Positions 1 through 7,555 of a DNA stretch of 22,015 nucleotides are shown piece after piece. Source of the DNA: JACOMS01 sp964352785 (GTDB lineage Bacteria > Pseudomonadota > Alphaproteobacteria > Caulobacterales > Maricaulaceae); the NCBI GenBank assembly GCA_964352785.1, contig CAYGTI010000035.1, forward strand, positions 1 through 22,015, written 5' to 3'. A program made the position numbers and the translations under genes. The notes beneath the pieces were generated by a model, which was not told the DNA's origin, did not search any database, and worked only from the letters and a program-made list of their open reading frames with translations. Positions within the stretch are counted from its first letter, which is position 1. Every line of letters begins with the position of its first letter.

Positions 1-126
1 CAAACCACAGAACAGCGACACCGCAACCCCGCTTCATCCAAGCCGTTAACAGAACAAGTTATAAAACAAAGTAGGGGAAAACCCAGGCATTCGCCTTTAC
101 CCAAAGAGACAAACGTGGGAACTTAA
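1..126 (+). CDS. possible C-terminal tail of an upstream protein (partial)
   Basis: Frame 1 is open from the first base to a TAA at 124-126 and gives a 41-residue tail rich in Gln, Lys, Pro and Arg, with no recognisable domain. The TAA overlaps the foot of a strong intrinsic terminator, which is why I prefer this frame. Frame 3 is also open, to a TAG at 72-74, and cannot be excluded. In other alphaproteobacteria the gene before this carboxypeptidase is often an RlpA-like lytic transglycosylase. That would fit a low-complexity tail, but it is inference from gene order only. Confidence 0.35.
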   Translation, partial: QTTEQRHRNPASSKPLTEQVIKQSRGKPRHSPLPKETNVGT

Positions 127-152
127 AGTGCGCTGAGAACAGCGCGCTTTTT
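126..152 (+). terminator. intrinsic terminator of the upstream gene
   Basis: A 10-bp stem (126-135 with 140-149, one G-U pair in the RNA) closes the loop AGAA and is followed by a short T run (148-152). It overlaps the TAA at 124-126 and lies only 28 nt before the carboxypeptidase start, so that gene either has a promoter overlapping this hairpin or relies on read-through. Confidence 0.75.
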
Positions 153-180
153 GATTCTTGGACGTTGCAGGATAGTGATC

Positions 181-1317
181 ATGCGTTTCTTTTTATTGTG
201 TTTGGCATTCACACTCCCATTCTCCGTCTATGCTCAGGAGAGCGGCTTCGTTACGCCCGCACCTCATGTCATTATCATGGATCACGAGACCGGATTGGTG
301 CTTTATGAAAAAGACGCCCGCCGCGCGGTTGCGCCGGCATCGATGACGAAAATTATGACAGCGCAGTTGGTCTTTGATCGTATCAGGGATGGCCGCCTGA
401 GCCTTGATACGGAATTTTCTGTCAGCGAAGAAGCCTGGCGCAGAGGCGGGGCCGCATCCGGATCATCAACCATGTTCCTTGACTTAAATTCCAAAGTCCG
501 GGTCGAAGACCTGTTACGCGGCGTCATTATTCAATCCGGGAATGATGCCTGTATTGTTCTGGCCGAGGGGATTGCCGGATCGGAAACAGCCTTTGCTGAC
601 CTGATGACGGAACATGCGCGTAATATCGGGCTTGAGAGTGCAACGTTTCGCAATGCCACAGGTTGGCCGCATCCAGAGCATAATATTAGTCTGAATGATC
701 TGGCTCTTTTGGCCCGTAGGACAATTATGGACTATCCCGAGTTTTATCCGATTTACGCGGAGGGAGCATTCACGTGGAACGGCATTACACAGTCTAACCG
801 CAATCCGCTATTGGGACGGTTCACAGGTGCAGACGGCATGAAAACAGGTCACACGGAAAGTTCAGGTTATGGCCTCGTCGCCTCAGCCAAGCGCGGAGAT
901 GCGCGCAGAATCATGGTTGTCAACGGTTTAAGCAGCAAAAGTGAACGGCGCGACGAGAGCATACGCCTTATGCAAGCTGCATTTGATCAGTTTAAAGTTC
1001 AAACATTATTCGAGGCTGGAGCGAAGATTGAGCCTGTGAGTGTCTTTATGGGCCGCGAGGCGCAAGTTGAGGCATACACCGAGGAGACGTTGCAAGTCGG
1101 TCTCTATCGGGGGCATCGCAAAGACATTACGGTCGAAATGCAGAGCAAAGCAACGGTGGCGGCGCCGATTAGCAAAGGCGATCATATTGCAGATTTAATT
1201 GTGAAAATCCCCGGACAAGACGATAAAGTATTTCCGCTTAAAGCTTCCGCAGATGTAAAACGCAAATCAACATTCGGGCGCGCGGTGACGGCGCTGACCG
1301 ATATGATCAGAGGGTAA
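181..1317 (+). CDS. D-alanyl-D-alanine carboxypeptidase (penicillin-binding protein 5/6 family, peptidase S11)
   Basis: This enzyme removes the terminal D-Ala from peptidoglycan pentapeptides in the periplasm and so limits cross-linking. With the start at ATG 181 (378 aa) the protein opens with a clean signal peptide, MRFFLLCLAFTLPFSVYA. AGGA lies 8 nt before this ATG. An in-frame TTG at 151 would add ten residues in front of the signal peptide and is less likely. All three penicillin-binding motifs are present: S54-M-T-K57 (nucleophile and base), S119-G-N121 and K221-T-G223. Residues from about 275 onward match the beta-rich PBP5 C-terminal domain, but I see no clear C-terminal amphipathic anchor. 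It is the first gene of a five-gene operon, and tmk starts 5 nt after its stop. It belongs to the dacA/dacC/dacF group; I cannot choose between these symbols. Confidence 0.95.
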   Translation: MRFFLLCLAFTLPFSVYAQESGFVTPAPHVIIMDHETGLVLYEKDARRAVAPASMTKIMTAQLVFDRIRDGRLSLDTEFSVSEEAWRRGGAASGSSTMFLDLNSKVRVEDLLRGVIIQSGNDACIVLAEGIAGSETAFADLMTEHARNIGLESATFRNATGWPHPEHNISLNDLALLARRTIMDYPEFYPIYAEGAFTWNGITQSNRNPLLGRFTGADGMKTGHTESSGYGLVASAKRGDARRIMVVNGLSSKSERRDESIRLMQAAFDQFKVQTLFEAGAKIEPVSVFMGREAQVEAYTEETLQVGLYRGHRKDITVEMQSKATVAAPISKGDHIADLIVKIPGQDDKVFPLKASADVKRKSTFGRAVTALTDMIRG

Positions 1318-1322
1318 GTGTT

Positions 1323-1982
1323 ATGAACCGGGGCCAATTCATAACGCTAGAAGGCGGCGAAGGCGCCGGCAAAACCACTCAGGCCAAAAAATTGTCAGCG
1401 GCTCTGAATGCAGCAGGCATTGAAACGCTGCTCACGCGTGAGCCCGGCGGTACTTTCGGTGCAGAAGCTATAAGAGATCTTGTCTTGTCCGGTTCGAAAG
1501 ACCGTTGGTCCGGCATGACGGAGCTTCTTTTGATGTATGCCGCGCGCCTTGACCATGTGGAGAAACTTATTCGACCGGCGCTTGACCGGGGTGTTTGGGT
1601 GATTTCTGATCGGTTTTCAGATTCAACAATGGCCTATCAAGGATATGCACGTAGACTTGGAGCGGAGCGTGTCAAAACTGTGCACGATGCTGTCATGTGC
1701 GGCTTTGAGCCTGACTTAACGCTCCTGTTTGATATGGATCCGGTTTTAGCCATGCGGCGCGTTGAGACCCGGGGGGGGGACTTATCGAGGTTTGATGCGG
1801 AAGCCATTGATTTTCATAAAGAATTGCGAGAAGCTTTCCTTCAAATTGCGGCGGATAATAAAGACCGTATTTTTGCACTTGATGCGGGTTTACCGCGCGA
1901 CGCGGTTAAAACGCGGGTTTTATATGCGGTAAGTCAAAAATACCCTGACCTGTCCGGACGGTTGGGACTTTCAGATAACTGA
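1323..1982 (+). CDS. tmk: thymidylate kinase
   Basis: Phosphorylates dTMP to dTDP with ATP, an essential cytoplasmic step toward dTTP. The protein is 219 aa, a normal length. The P-loop is GGEGAGKT (residues 11-18). It is followed by TREPGG (38-43), the dTMP-binding DRFSDSTMAYQG block (96-107) and a LID region with R-G-G-D-x-S-R-F-D (150-158). GAGGG lies about 9 nt before the ATG. The gene begins 5 nt after the carboxypeptidase stop and ends 1 nt before holB, so the genes are very probably co-transcribed. The LID-region codons contain nine consecutive G residues (1771-1779), the longest G run I noticed here; the frame is intact through it. Because tmk is essential, a slip at this run would be costly. 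Confidence 0.97.
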   Translation: MNRGQFITLEGGEGAGKTTQAKKLSAALNAAGIETLLTREPGGTFGAEAIRDLVLSGSKDRWSGMTELLLMYAARLDHVEKLIRPALDRGVWVISDRFSDSTMAYQGYARRLGAERVKTVHDAVMCGFEPDLTLLFDMDPVLAMRRVETRGGDLSRFDAEAIDFHKELREAFLQIAADNKDRIFALDAGLPRDAVKTRVLYAVSQKYPDLSGRLGLSDN

Positions 1983-1983
1983 T

Positions 1984-3042
1984 ATGGCACGCGGCGATAG
2001 TGATGATATCCCACAGGCGGACCAGTCACCAGGATGTTTACATCCGCGCCAGACCTATAATCTGATCGGGCATCAAGACGCCGAAAAACGCTTTATTGAG
2101 GCCCATAATTCAGGCCGCATGCACCACGCTTGGTTGATCACAGGGCCGCCAGGCGTCGGCAAAGCCACACTGGCCTACCGGATGATACGTTCCATATTAG
2201 GTGCCAAATCACGCCTTGAAACCTCTCTGGATATTCCAAAGGAAGACCCGGTCGCGCAGCGGATTGAAAGCCTTGGGCACGGAGATTTCCACCTTTTGCG
2301 AAGGCCCTATGATTATAAAACTAAGAAACTTCGCAGTGAAATTCCAGTGGGCGAAGCTCGCGGACTACGGGATTTCTTTACGCATAAACCATCCGAGGGT
2401 GGATGGCGGGTTTGCCTTGTCGATAGTATGGACGAAATGAACCGCAATGCGGAAAACGCGATTCTAAAAACACTTGAGGAGCCACCAGACCGCGCTGTAT
2501 TGATATTATTGTCCAGTGCGCCAGGGCGATTGCTACCGACAATTCGCTCTCGCTGCATGCATCTTCCACTTCGCGGCGTTCCCGGTGATGAAATTCGGCC
2601 CTGGCTCGCAAATCGCACACAGCAGAGCGAGGCAATCATTGATGCAGCCGTGCACTTATCACGCGGCGGGCCCGGAAAAGCGGCGGCCTTGGTTCAAAAT
2701 ACTGATACGGTTCTCAAACCTTTATCTCGTTATCTCGCTAGTCTCGGGGATGGGGATGCGCGGCTCGATCAAATTTTATCAAACAGCCTGTCGCTTAACG
2801 GCTTAAATACGTCGCGGGCGCTATTCTGGGACGCGTTGCAAGATATTCTTCAAGCACAAGCCGTTTACTCTGTTACCGGTGAATGGCAAGGTGCATTTAA
2901 GCCGCTTCCTGCGCGTAAAGACCCACAAGTTTGGCTCAATCAATGGGAACGCGTCGGGCATCTACAAAGGCGCGAAGGGGCGCTTAACATGGATAAGAAG
3001 ACCGTCATGTATGATGTCTTGTCCGGTATAAGGGCGGCCTGA
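1984..3042 (+). CDS. holB: DNA polymerase III subunit delta'
   Basis: A clamp-loader subunit that helps load the beta sliding clamp during replication. The AAA+ domain has a P-loop at residues 54-61 (GPPGVGKA, then T), with Ala where Ser/Thr is usual, as I recall for alphaproteobacterial delta'. Further conserved stretches are the LVDSMDEMNRNAENAILKTL region, LEEPP and the sensor-1/SRC element (SSAPGRLLPTIRSRC). The usual bacterial zinc-finger cysteine cluster is not evident. The length of 352 aa is typical. It starts 1 nt after the tmk stop, and its TGA overlaps the next ATG by one base. Pairing with tmk is conserved across many proteobacteria. Confidence 0.93.
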   Translation: MARGDSDDIPQADQSPGCLHPRQTYNLIGHQDAEKRFIEAHNSGRMHHAWLITGPPGVGKATLAYRMIRSILGAKSRLETSLDIPKEDPVAQRIESLGHGDFHLLRRPYDYKTKKLRSEIPVGEARGLRDFFTHKPSEGGWRVCLVDSMDEMNRNAENAILKTLEEPPDRAVLILLSSAPGRLLPTIRSRCMHLPLRGVPGDEIRPWLANRTQQSEAIIDAAVHLSRGGPGKAAALVQNTDTVLKPLSRYLASLGDGDARLDQILSNSLSLNGLNTSRALFWDALQDILQAQAVYSVTGEWQGAFKPLPARKDPQVWLNQWERVGHLQRREGALNMDKKTVMYDVLSGIRAA

Positions 3043-3830
3043 TGCTGGTTGATAGTCATGTTAATTTGCACGGTGAAAAATTCGCGGATGATTTAGACGA
3101 GGTTATGTCGAGAGCGCTCAACGCCGGCGTCACTACACAGCTTAATATTTGCTGCAATATAAAGGACTTCAAAGATGTCGTGGCGGTTGCTGAGGCTTAC
3201 CCGAACATGTGGGCCAGCGTGGGAACGCATCCACATGACGCCAAAGATAACCCGCATATAAAAGCCAGCGACCTCATTACGTTAAGCCGGCATCCTAAGG
3301 TGGTGGGTATTGGCGAAACCGGGTTGGATTTTCATTATAATTTTAGTGACCACGAGGCTCAATATCATAATTTTCAAGCGCATATCGAAGCCTCCCGAGA
3401 AACTCAATTACCGCTCATAATTCACAGCCGTAACGCCGATGATGACATGGCAGAAATTTTAGAACGAGAAATGAAAATAGGGCGCTTTCCTGCGCTGTTG
3501 CATTGTTATACGTCCGGGCAAGACCTTGCCATGAGAGCGGCTGACCTAGGTATGTATTTTTCACTCTCGGGAATTCTAACATTTAAAAATGCAAACGATA
3601 TCAGAGATTTGGCGAGAATGCTTCCCGAAGACAGATTGATGATCGAAACAGACTGCCCGTATCTTGCGCCTGTTCCGCACCGCGGTCGCCGTAACGAGCC
3701 TGCTTATGTGGCGCTTGTCGCGCAAGCCCTCGCAGATGTCAAAGGCTGGAGCCTAGACGAGACTGCGGCCCGTACAACGGGTGCCTTTTTTGAGCTATTC
3801 AAGAAAGCCAAAAGGTCAAGCGCGGAATGA
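3042..3830 (+). CDS. TatD-family metal-dependent hydrolase (YcfH-like)
   Basis: A TIM-barrel amidohydrolase-type enzyme of the TatD family, whose members act as metal-dependent deoxyribonucleases. Visible family blocks are GIGETGLDFHYN, LPLIIHSR, ALLHCYTSG and ETDCPYLAPVPHRGRRNEP, which supply the Glu, His, His and Asp metal ligands. The N-terminal ligand pair, usually DSHCHLD, reads D4-S-H6-V-N8-L-H10: the second His of HxH is Asn. I recall this variant in other alphaproteobacterial paralogues, so it is probably not a loss of function. The length (262 aa) is normal. The ATG overlaps the holB stop by one base (TGATG). In many alphaproteobacteria metG sits between holB and this gene; here, as in E. 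coli, it does not. Confidence 0.93.
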   Translation: MLVDSHVNLHGEKFADDLDEVMSRALNAGVTTQLNICCNIKDFKDVVAVAEAYPNMWASVGTHPHDAKDNPHIKASDLITLSRHPKVVGIGETGLDFHYNFSDHEAQYHNFQAHIEASRETQLPLIIHSRNADDDMAEILEREMKIGRFPALLHCYTSGQDLAMRAADLGMYFSLSGILTFKNANDIRDLARMLPEDRLMIETDCPYLAPVPHRGRRNEPAYVALVAQALADVKGWSLDETAARTTGAFFELFKKAKRSSAE

Positions 3831-4657
3831 CAGGAACGCTCGAAATCACGATATTAGGCTGCGGGTCATCTGGCGGCGTGCCGCGCGTCGGCGGTGATTG
3901 GGGGGCTTGCGATCCGCTTGAGCCAAAAAATAGGCGCACAAGGTGCTCCATTCTCGTTGACTATTGGGAAGAGGGAGCCGTACCTCCAAAATCAGAGCGT
4001 ACAAGTATTTTAATCGATACATCGCCTGATCTACGTGAACAGTTCCTTGCCGCTGATGTGCAGCGGGTTGACGCTGTACTTTACACGCACGAGCATGCGG
4101 ACCAGACCCACGGCATTGATGACCTCAGAGCCATTGCGTACCGTATGCGCCGCAAAATACCCACATATATGAATACCCACACAAGACGGTTCATGATGGA
4201 GCGATTTGGCTATTGTTTTGAAATGCCTGACGGACGTGTGCATCCGGCCATTTTGGACGCGCAACCTAATATTACGTCTGACGACGAGCTGACAATTGAC
4301 GGGCCAGGCGGCGCGCTCAAAATTGATGTGATGGAACTCTCACACGGTGCGACGCCTGTGCTGGGTTTTAGGTTTGGCAAACAAGTGGTTTACACGCCGG
4401 ATGTTTATGACATCGATGATGATGTCATTGAGTTCATACAACAACCCGCGCTATGGATCATCGATGCGCTCAGATATAACACATCTCCAAGTCATGCCAA
4501 TGTCGACAAAGCACTGTCATGGCTGGCGCGCACACAAACCCGAAAAGCCGTCTTTACGAATATGCACATTGATCTAGATTATGAGACATTGAGAACAGAA
4601 ATACCCAAACTTGCAGTCCCGGCTTATGACGGAATGCTGTTACAAGTAAAAGTTTAA
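3827..4657 (+). CDS. metallo-beta-lactamase-fold hydrolase (PhnP-like)
   Basis: A cytoplasmic metal-dependent hydrolase, probably a phosphodiesterase of the PhnP/RNase Z-like branch. The substrate is unknown here. The N-terminal block LGCGSSGGVPR is typical of this branch. The metal motif is H88-E-H90-A-D92-Q-T-H95-G followed by IDDLRAI. Later blocks are ELSHG, YTPDVYDI, PSHANVDKAL and TNMHIDLDYETL. The last replaces the more common THM element, as in alphaproteobacterial members I recall. The length of 276 aa is usual. The ATGA overlap with the TatD-family gene indicates translational coupling. It is the last gene of the operon. No phosphonate-use genes are nearby, so a phosphonate role is not supported by context. 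Confidence 0.88.
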   Translation: MTGTLEITILGCGSSGGVPRVGGDWGACDPLEPKNRRTRCSILVDYWEEGAVPPKSERTSILIDTSPDLREQFLAADVQRVDAVLYTHEHADQTHGIDDLRAIAYRMRRKIPTYMNTHTRRFMMERFGYCFEMPDGRVHPAILDAQPNITSDDELTIDGPGGALKIDVMELSHGATPVLGFRFGKQVVYTPDVYDIDDDVIEFIQQPALWIIDALRYNTSPSHANVDKALSWLARTQTRKAVFTNMHIDLDYETLRTEIPKLAVPAYDGMLLQVKV

Positions 4658-4828
4658 GCATAAGAAAAAGGTATAAGTACCAGATTATAAACAAGAATGT
4701 GCTATAAATATCTCTGTATACCTCAGTCAGATTCTTATATAATTTCTCATAATATACATTATGCGAATAATTGCGAACACTTTACTCTACTTTGGATATC
4801 CTGCTTTGCACTGATATTTTTTTGTGCT
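4658..4828. other. AT-rich convergent intergenic spacer
   Basis: By hand count this 171-bp spacer between two convergent operons is about 30% GC, well below the genes around it. It contains two direct copies of TGCGAA (4762-4767 and 4772-4777), spaced 10 bp start to start, and long T runs at 4817-4823 and 4832-4837. I found no GC-rich hairpin with a T tract that would serve as a clear terminator for either operon. The open frame at 4697-4879 has no ribosome-binding site or recognisable sequence and is not called. Confidence 0.5.
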
Positions 4829-5476
4829 TTATTTTTTCTTTGTGGACCCGAACCATTTTTTGAAAAACTTACGTACTGATGATCGTGTCTCTTGGATGTC
4901 GTCGCCTACATCACTCGCCGCGTCGCCAATTTTATCAGTGACTGGATCAACGTGTTTTTGTTTGAGGCCGCGTAGCCACCTGAAAATTGAAAATAAGATC
5001 AGAGCCAAAATTCCTAGAAAAACGATATTAAAGACCGGGATCAATCTCACGTTCGGGCCTTCGATGCGTTTCACGCTCACGGCATTTGGGTAAATAGACC
5101 ATAGCGGAATGCGCCAACCATAGTGACGAACAGCAACCCACGTCCCCTGCTCTTTTGCGATATTTTGCGCCTGCGCCGTCAGGTTACCCGTGTCGAATTT
5201 AAAGTATGGCGGCCAGCCCCAATCCGTGTCTTCGTTGCGGTACACGCTCGGTTTGCCATTCGCTCTTACCGCATTGATAAAACGCACATCCCGCGTATCG
5301 AACTGATCTGTACCCGCATCAGGACGCCCCCATCCAAAGGAGCCTTTTTTAATATCGATCCGTTTGACGTCTGTGCCGACAATCTGAACAATATCGCGTT
5401 GCGGTAAATTATAATGAAGCGCAGCCCCGGCAAGCAGTACAATAATTAATATAATAAGACGGCGTAAAAATTTCAT
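4829..5476 (-). CDS. DUF1523-family membrane protein
   Basis: Function unknown. The 215-aa protein matches my memory of the DUF1523 family, whose hallmark stretches are HYNLPQRDIVQIVGTDVKR, TRDVRFINAV, YRNEDTDWGWPPYFKFD and VAVRHYGWR. A first membrane segment spans about residues 7-24 and a second about 148-167. The roughly 120 residues between them would lie in the periplasm, and a charged tail of about 45 residues (ending STKKK) in the cytoplasm. AGGAG lies 6 nt before the ATG. It starts 9 nt after the preceding gene and is the last of the seven-gene minus-strand operon. The periplasmic domain makes it a candidate sensor or anchor for the complex, but this is inference. Confidence 0.85.
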   Translation of the reverse strand: MKFLRRLIILIIVLLAGAALHYNLPQRDIVQIVGTDVKRIDIKKGSFGWGRPDAGTDQFDTRDVRFINAVRANGKPSVYRNEDTDWGWPPYFKFDTGNLTAQAQNIAKEQGTWVAVRHYGWRIPLWSIYPNAVSVKRIEGPNVRLIPVFNIVFLGILALILFSIFRWLRGLKQKHVDPVTDKIGDAASDVGDDIQETRSSVRKFFKKWFGSTKKK

Positions 5477-5485
5477 CAGGGGCTC

Positions 5486-5749
5486 CTATGAATAAGCCAA
5501 GTAAATGAGCAAGCCAGCGATCACAATCGGAACGCCGTAAACGCCCAGTAAAAGTTTGGGGCGAAAAGATGTGTTATAGGCCTCAAGGCCTTTGGAAACA
5601 AAATCCGCTTGAGTAAGAGATGTGCTGGACGCCGAATATTCTGCCTTTAGCTTATCTTTTTGCCGGGCACGCGCTCGGAAGTAAAGAATAGCATAAACAA
5701 TGCTCAATACGGCAAAAATGAGCACGGCATTTCGTAGCCAAACTATCAT
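5486..5749 (-). CDS. small two-TM membrane protein of unknown function
   Basis: I do not recognise a named family. The 87-aa protein has a hydrophobic segment at about residues 8-25, a positively charged stretch (RARARQKDKLK), a soluble loop of about 40 residues, and a second hydrophobic segment at about 67-86 reaching almost to the C-terminus. Small proteins of similar layout, sometimes labelled efflux-related without evidence, sit beside DUF1523 genes in Rhodobacteraceae as I remember. It lies 25 nt after the stop of the DUF6638-type gene and 9 nt before the DUF1523 gene. No strong Shine-Dalgarno sequence is visible, so coupling to the upstream gene is possible. Confidence 0.8.
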   Translation of the reverse strand: MIVWLRNAVLIFAVLSIVYAILYFRARARQKDKLKAEYSASSTSLTQADFVSKGLEAYNTSFRPKLLLGVYGVPIVIAGLLIYLAYS

Positions 5750-5774
5750 GATAAATCAGCTCTTATCATTAGGC

Positions 5775-7268
5775 TCACCTCGAATTCTCCCATGGAGATT
5801 TACCTTTACCGGTTTTTTTGGACGAAGACTTGCGCGAAGATGTCTTTCGTTTTGGTTTCTTTTTCCAATTCAGTTCCTCGCGAAGCCCCCCGCTCTCATA
5901 TCTCGGGACGCGGTAAGTGCCGTCGCGGGTCTGAACATATTTCCAACGTATGTCATCTCCTGCTTTGCCCACAGGTTTTCCGTCTTTTGCGTCTTCCATA
6001 GTGGGTTCAGGGCCGAACAACGCTTCGCGTGCGCCGGCTTTGTCGATGGCATATTCTTCCGCGAGAAACCTTGAGACATATTCTTTCTTGGCATCACCCC
6101 ACCCTCTATAGGCGGCATAAAACGCATCTTTGTGGCAGATGTATAATTGCCGAAAATCAAGCGGCGAGAGGTCCGCAAGCAGCATATTTACCAGATCACG
6201 ATCTGAACCTTGACGCGCTCTAAAGGCGTAAAAATAGCCGTCATGCTCTGGCTCAAGTTCGGGATAGGCGCCGCCGAGGCTCGCCCAGCGCCAGATGTCC
6301 ATGAGGCCGTGATAGGCCGTGGGCATTTGCGGCGCATAATTTCGCTCAAGTTTGCGAATGTCCTGCCGGCTGAGCTGCCCAAGCTCGTCCCCTGAGGACG
6401 CCGCGACAGAGATAACAATGAAGTCGAGCTTTTGGCGGATAATTGCGGAATCAGTGTCGCTTTTGCGTGTGGCAATAAGCTCGACGAGGTCATGAATTTG
6501 AAGAAACCGGGCAATTTCGCGGGTATTGCCGAATGTCAGTGTTTGAAACCCGGACATCTCCTCCAAGCCTTCGAGGTTTTGCCGGGCAATAACTGTGGGT
6601 TTGTCTATATCCTTAAAGATATAAATGCCGCCGAAGTGACTGGTATAATAGTTCCCTTGCGCATAGGGCTTGGTCGTCAAATTGAGCGGATGGCGCTGTA
6701 TGTTACCTGTTTGCTTAGCCAATTCGACCATTTGCGAGATCAAGACATCATCCCACCACGCGTCGTCCTCGGTCATGAATGTCTGTATATGTCCCGTGAG
6801 CGCCTGTGCGTCCGCAATAAGCTCGCCCGCGGTATCGGCTTCGATGGTAATTTGATTTATTTTTAACAGATCAGCCGGATTGGCTATGTCAAAAACGGAG
6901 TTTATCAACTCGCCTGCGACGGCTTCTTTGGCCGTTAGCGCGAAGAGCTGATCTTCATTATCCGAAATAAAGTCTTTTAAAATACTGCGCGACGTCGAAA
7001 AATTGGACATCAGCAGAGGCGCCGATTTTTGCTCGGTGCTGAGCAGGATAAACTGCTGGTTACACCCTCGCGGATTCAGGTATAAATCATCATCAAACTC
7101 GTGGCCAATTTCCGGCGAATAACCGGATATATCGACATGAAACTCGTTGAGCGCCGTTTCCTTACCCGTCAAATGCATAAGCGCCCGGTTATACCGGCCC
7201 ACAAGAGCCTTCGAGGTGACGGGCACTAGGTTCCCGTACATCAAGCCACGTTTGATGAGCCGCATCAT
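5775..7268 (-). CDS. DUF6638-like protein with a basic C-terminal tail
   Basis: Function unknown. The 497-aa soluble protein strongly resembles the DUF6638 proteins I recall from Rhodobacteraceae. Characteristic stretches are RLIKRGLMYGN, LTGKETALNEFHVDISGYSP, GCNQQFILLSTEQK, FSTSRSILKDFI, DLVNMLLADLSPLDFRQLY and YICHKDAFYAAYRGW. There is no signal peptide or membrane segment. The last 30 residues form a Lys/Ser/Arg-rich tail (KKKPKRKTSSRKSSSKKTGK) that could bind nucleic acid, phospholipid or an acidic partner. Its ATG overlaps the stop of the upstream small membrane gene (ATGA). A second ATG follows immediately, so the start is uncertain by one codon. It probably works with the AAA+ ATPase encoded two genes upstream. 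Confidence 0.85.
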   Translation of the reverse strand: MMRLIKRGLMYGNLVPVTSKALVGRYNRALMHLTGKETALNEFHVDISGYSPEIGHEFDDDLYLNPRGCNQQFILLSTEQKSAPLLMSNFSTSRSILKDFISDNEDQLFALTAKEAVAGELINSVFDIANPADLLKINQITIEADTAGELIADAQALTGHIQTFMTEDDAWWDDVLISQMVELAKQTGNIQRHPLNLTTKPYAQGNYYTSHFGGIYIFKDIDKPTVIARQNLEGLEEMSGFQTLTFGNTREIARFLQIHDLVELIATRKSDTDSAIIRQKLDFIVISVAASSGDELGQLSRQDIRKLERNYAPQMPTAYHGLMDIWRWASLGGAYPELEPEHDGYFYAFRARQGSDRDLVNMLLADLSPLDFRQLYICHKDAFYAAYRGWGDAKKEYVSRFLAEEYAIDKAGAREALFGPEPTMEDAKDGKPVGKAGDDIRWKYVQTRDGTYRVPRYESGGLREELNWKKKPKRKTSSRKSSSKKTGKGKSPWENSR

Positions 7269-7555
7269 GGGTTAAGGACTTTCCTGAGATTAAATGCATG
7301 CATGAATTGCGCGAGAATACTAAACCCCATAATTACACTAATACTACTAATTATACTCTCTTCGACGAAGCCGCTAAGTAACATCCAGATAGTAAATGCA
7401 GAAACCAAACCAACAAAAAATGCCCAAATACCTGTTCTAAAGAAAGCCTGTTTACGGGGACGAGTCTTCAACATTTTTTCAAGTACAAAGATCCATACAA
7501 ACATACTTGTTAAGTAAGACAATACCATCGAGAATATAATTGTATTATCTATCAC
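7265..7555 (-). CDS. small AT-rich membrane protein, three predicted TM segments
   Basis: I do not recognise this 96-aa protein. It has three hydrophobic segments, at about residues 7-25, 42-60 and 68-86, joined by short charged loops (EKMLKTRPRKQ, and NLRKVLNP at the end), so it should be an integral inner-membrane protein. It starts with GTG, and that codon overlaps the AAA+ gene stop (GTGA); its own stop overlaps the next ATG. It is thus coupled on both sides. By hand count it is 35% GC (103 of 291), against roughly 43-62% in stretches of the AAA+ gene I sampled. Such a bias fits a recently acquired or fast-evolving component, though hydrophobic proteins are naturally somewhat AT-rich. Confidence 0.75.
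   Translation of the reverse strand: MIDNTIIFSMVLSYLTSMFVWIFVLEKMLKTRPRKQAFFRTGIWAFFVGLVSAFTIWMLLSGFVEESIISSISVIMGFSILAQFMHAFNLRKVLNP

Noticed and set aside
151..180. TTG start for the carboxypeptidase
   Set aside because: It adds ten residues ahead of a clean signal peptide and lies inside the terminator T run; ATG 181 has AGGA at proper spacing.
4658..4828. Intrinsic terminator between the convergent operons
   Set aside because: T runs are present but no GC-rich stem of useful length precedes them on either strand.
4697..4879. 60-residue open frame in the AT-rich spacer on the + strand
   Set aside because: It has no ribosome-binding site, no recognisable sequence, and runs into the end of the DUF1523 gene on the other strand; it is likely a chance frame.
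6432..6866. 144-residue + strand frame opposite the DUF6638-like gene
   Set aside because: It is a shadow of a conserved gene with no start signal or domain.
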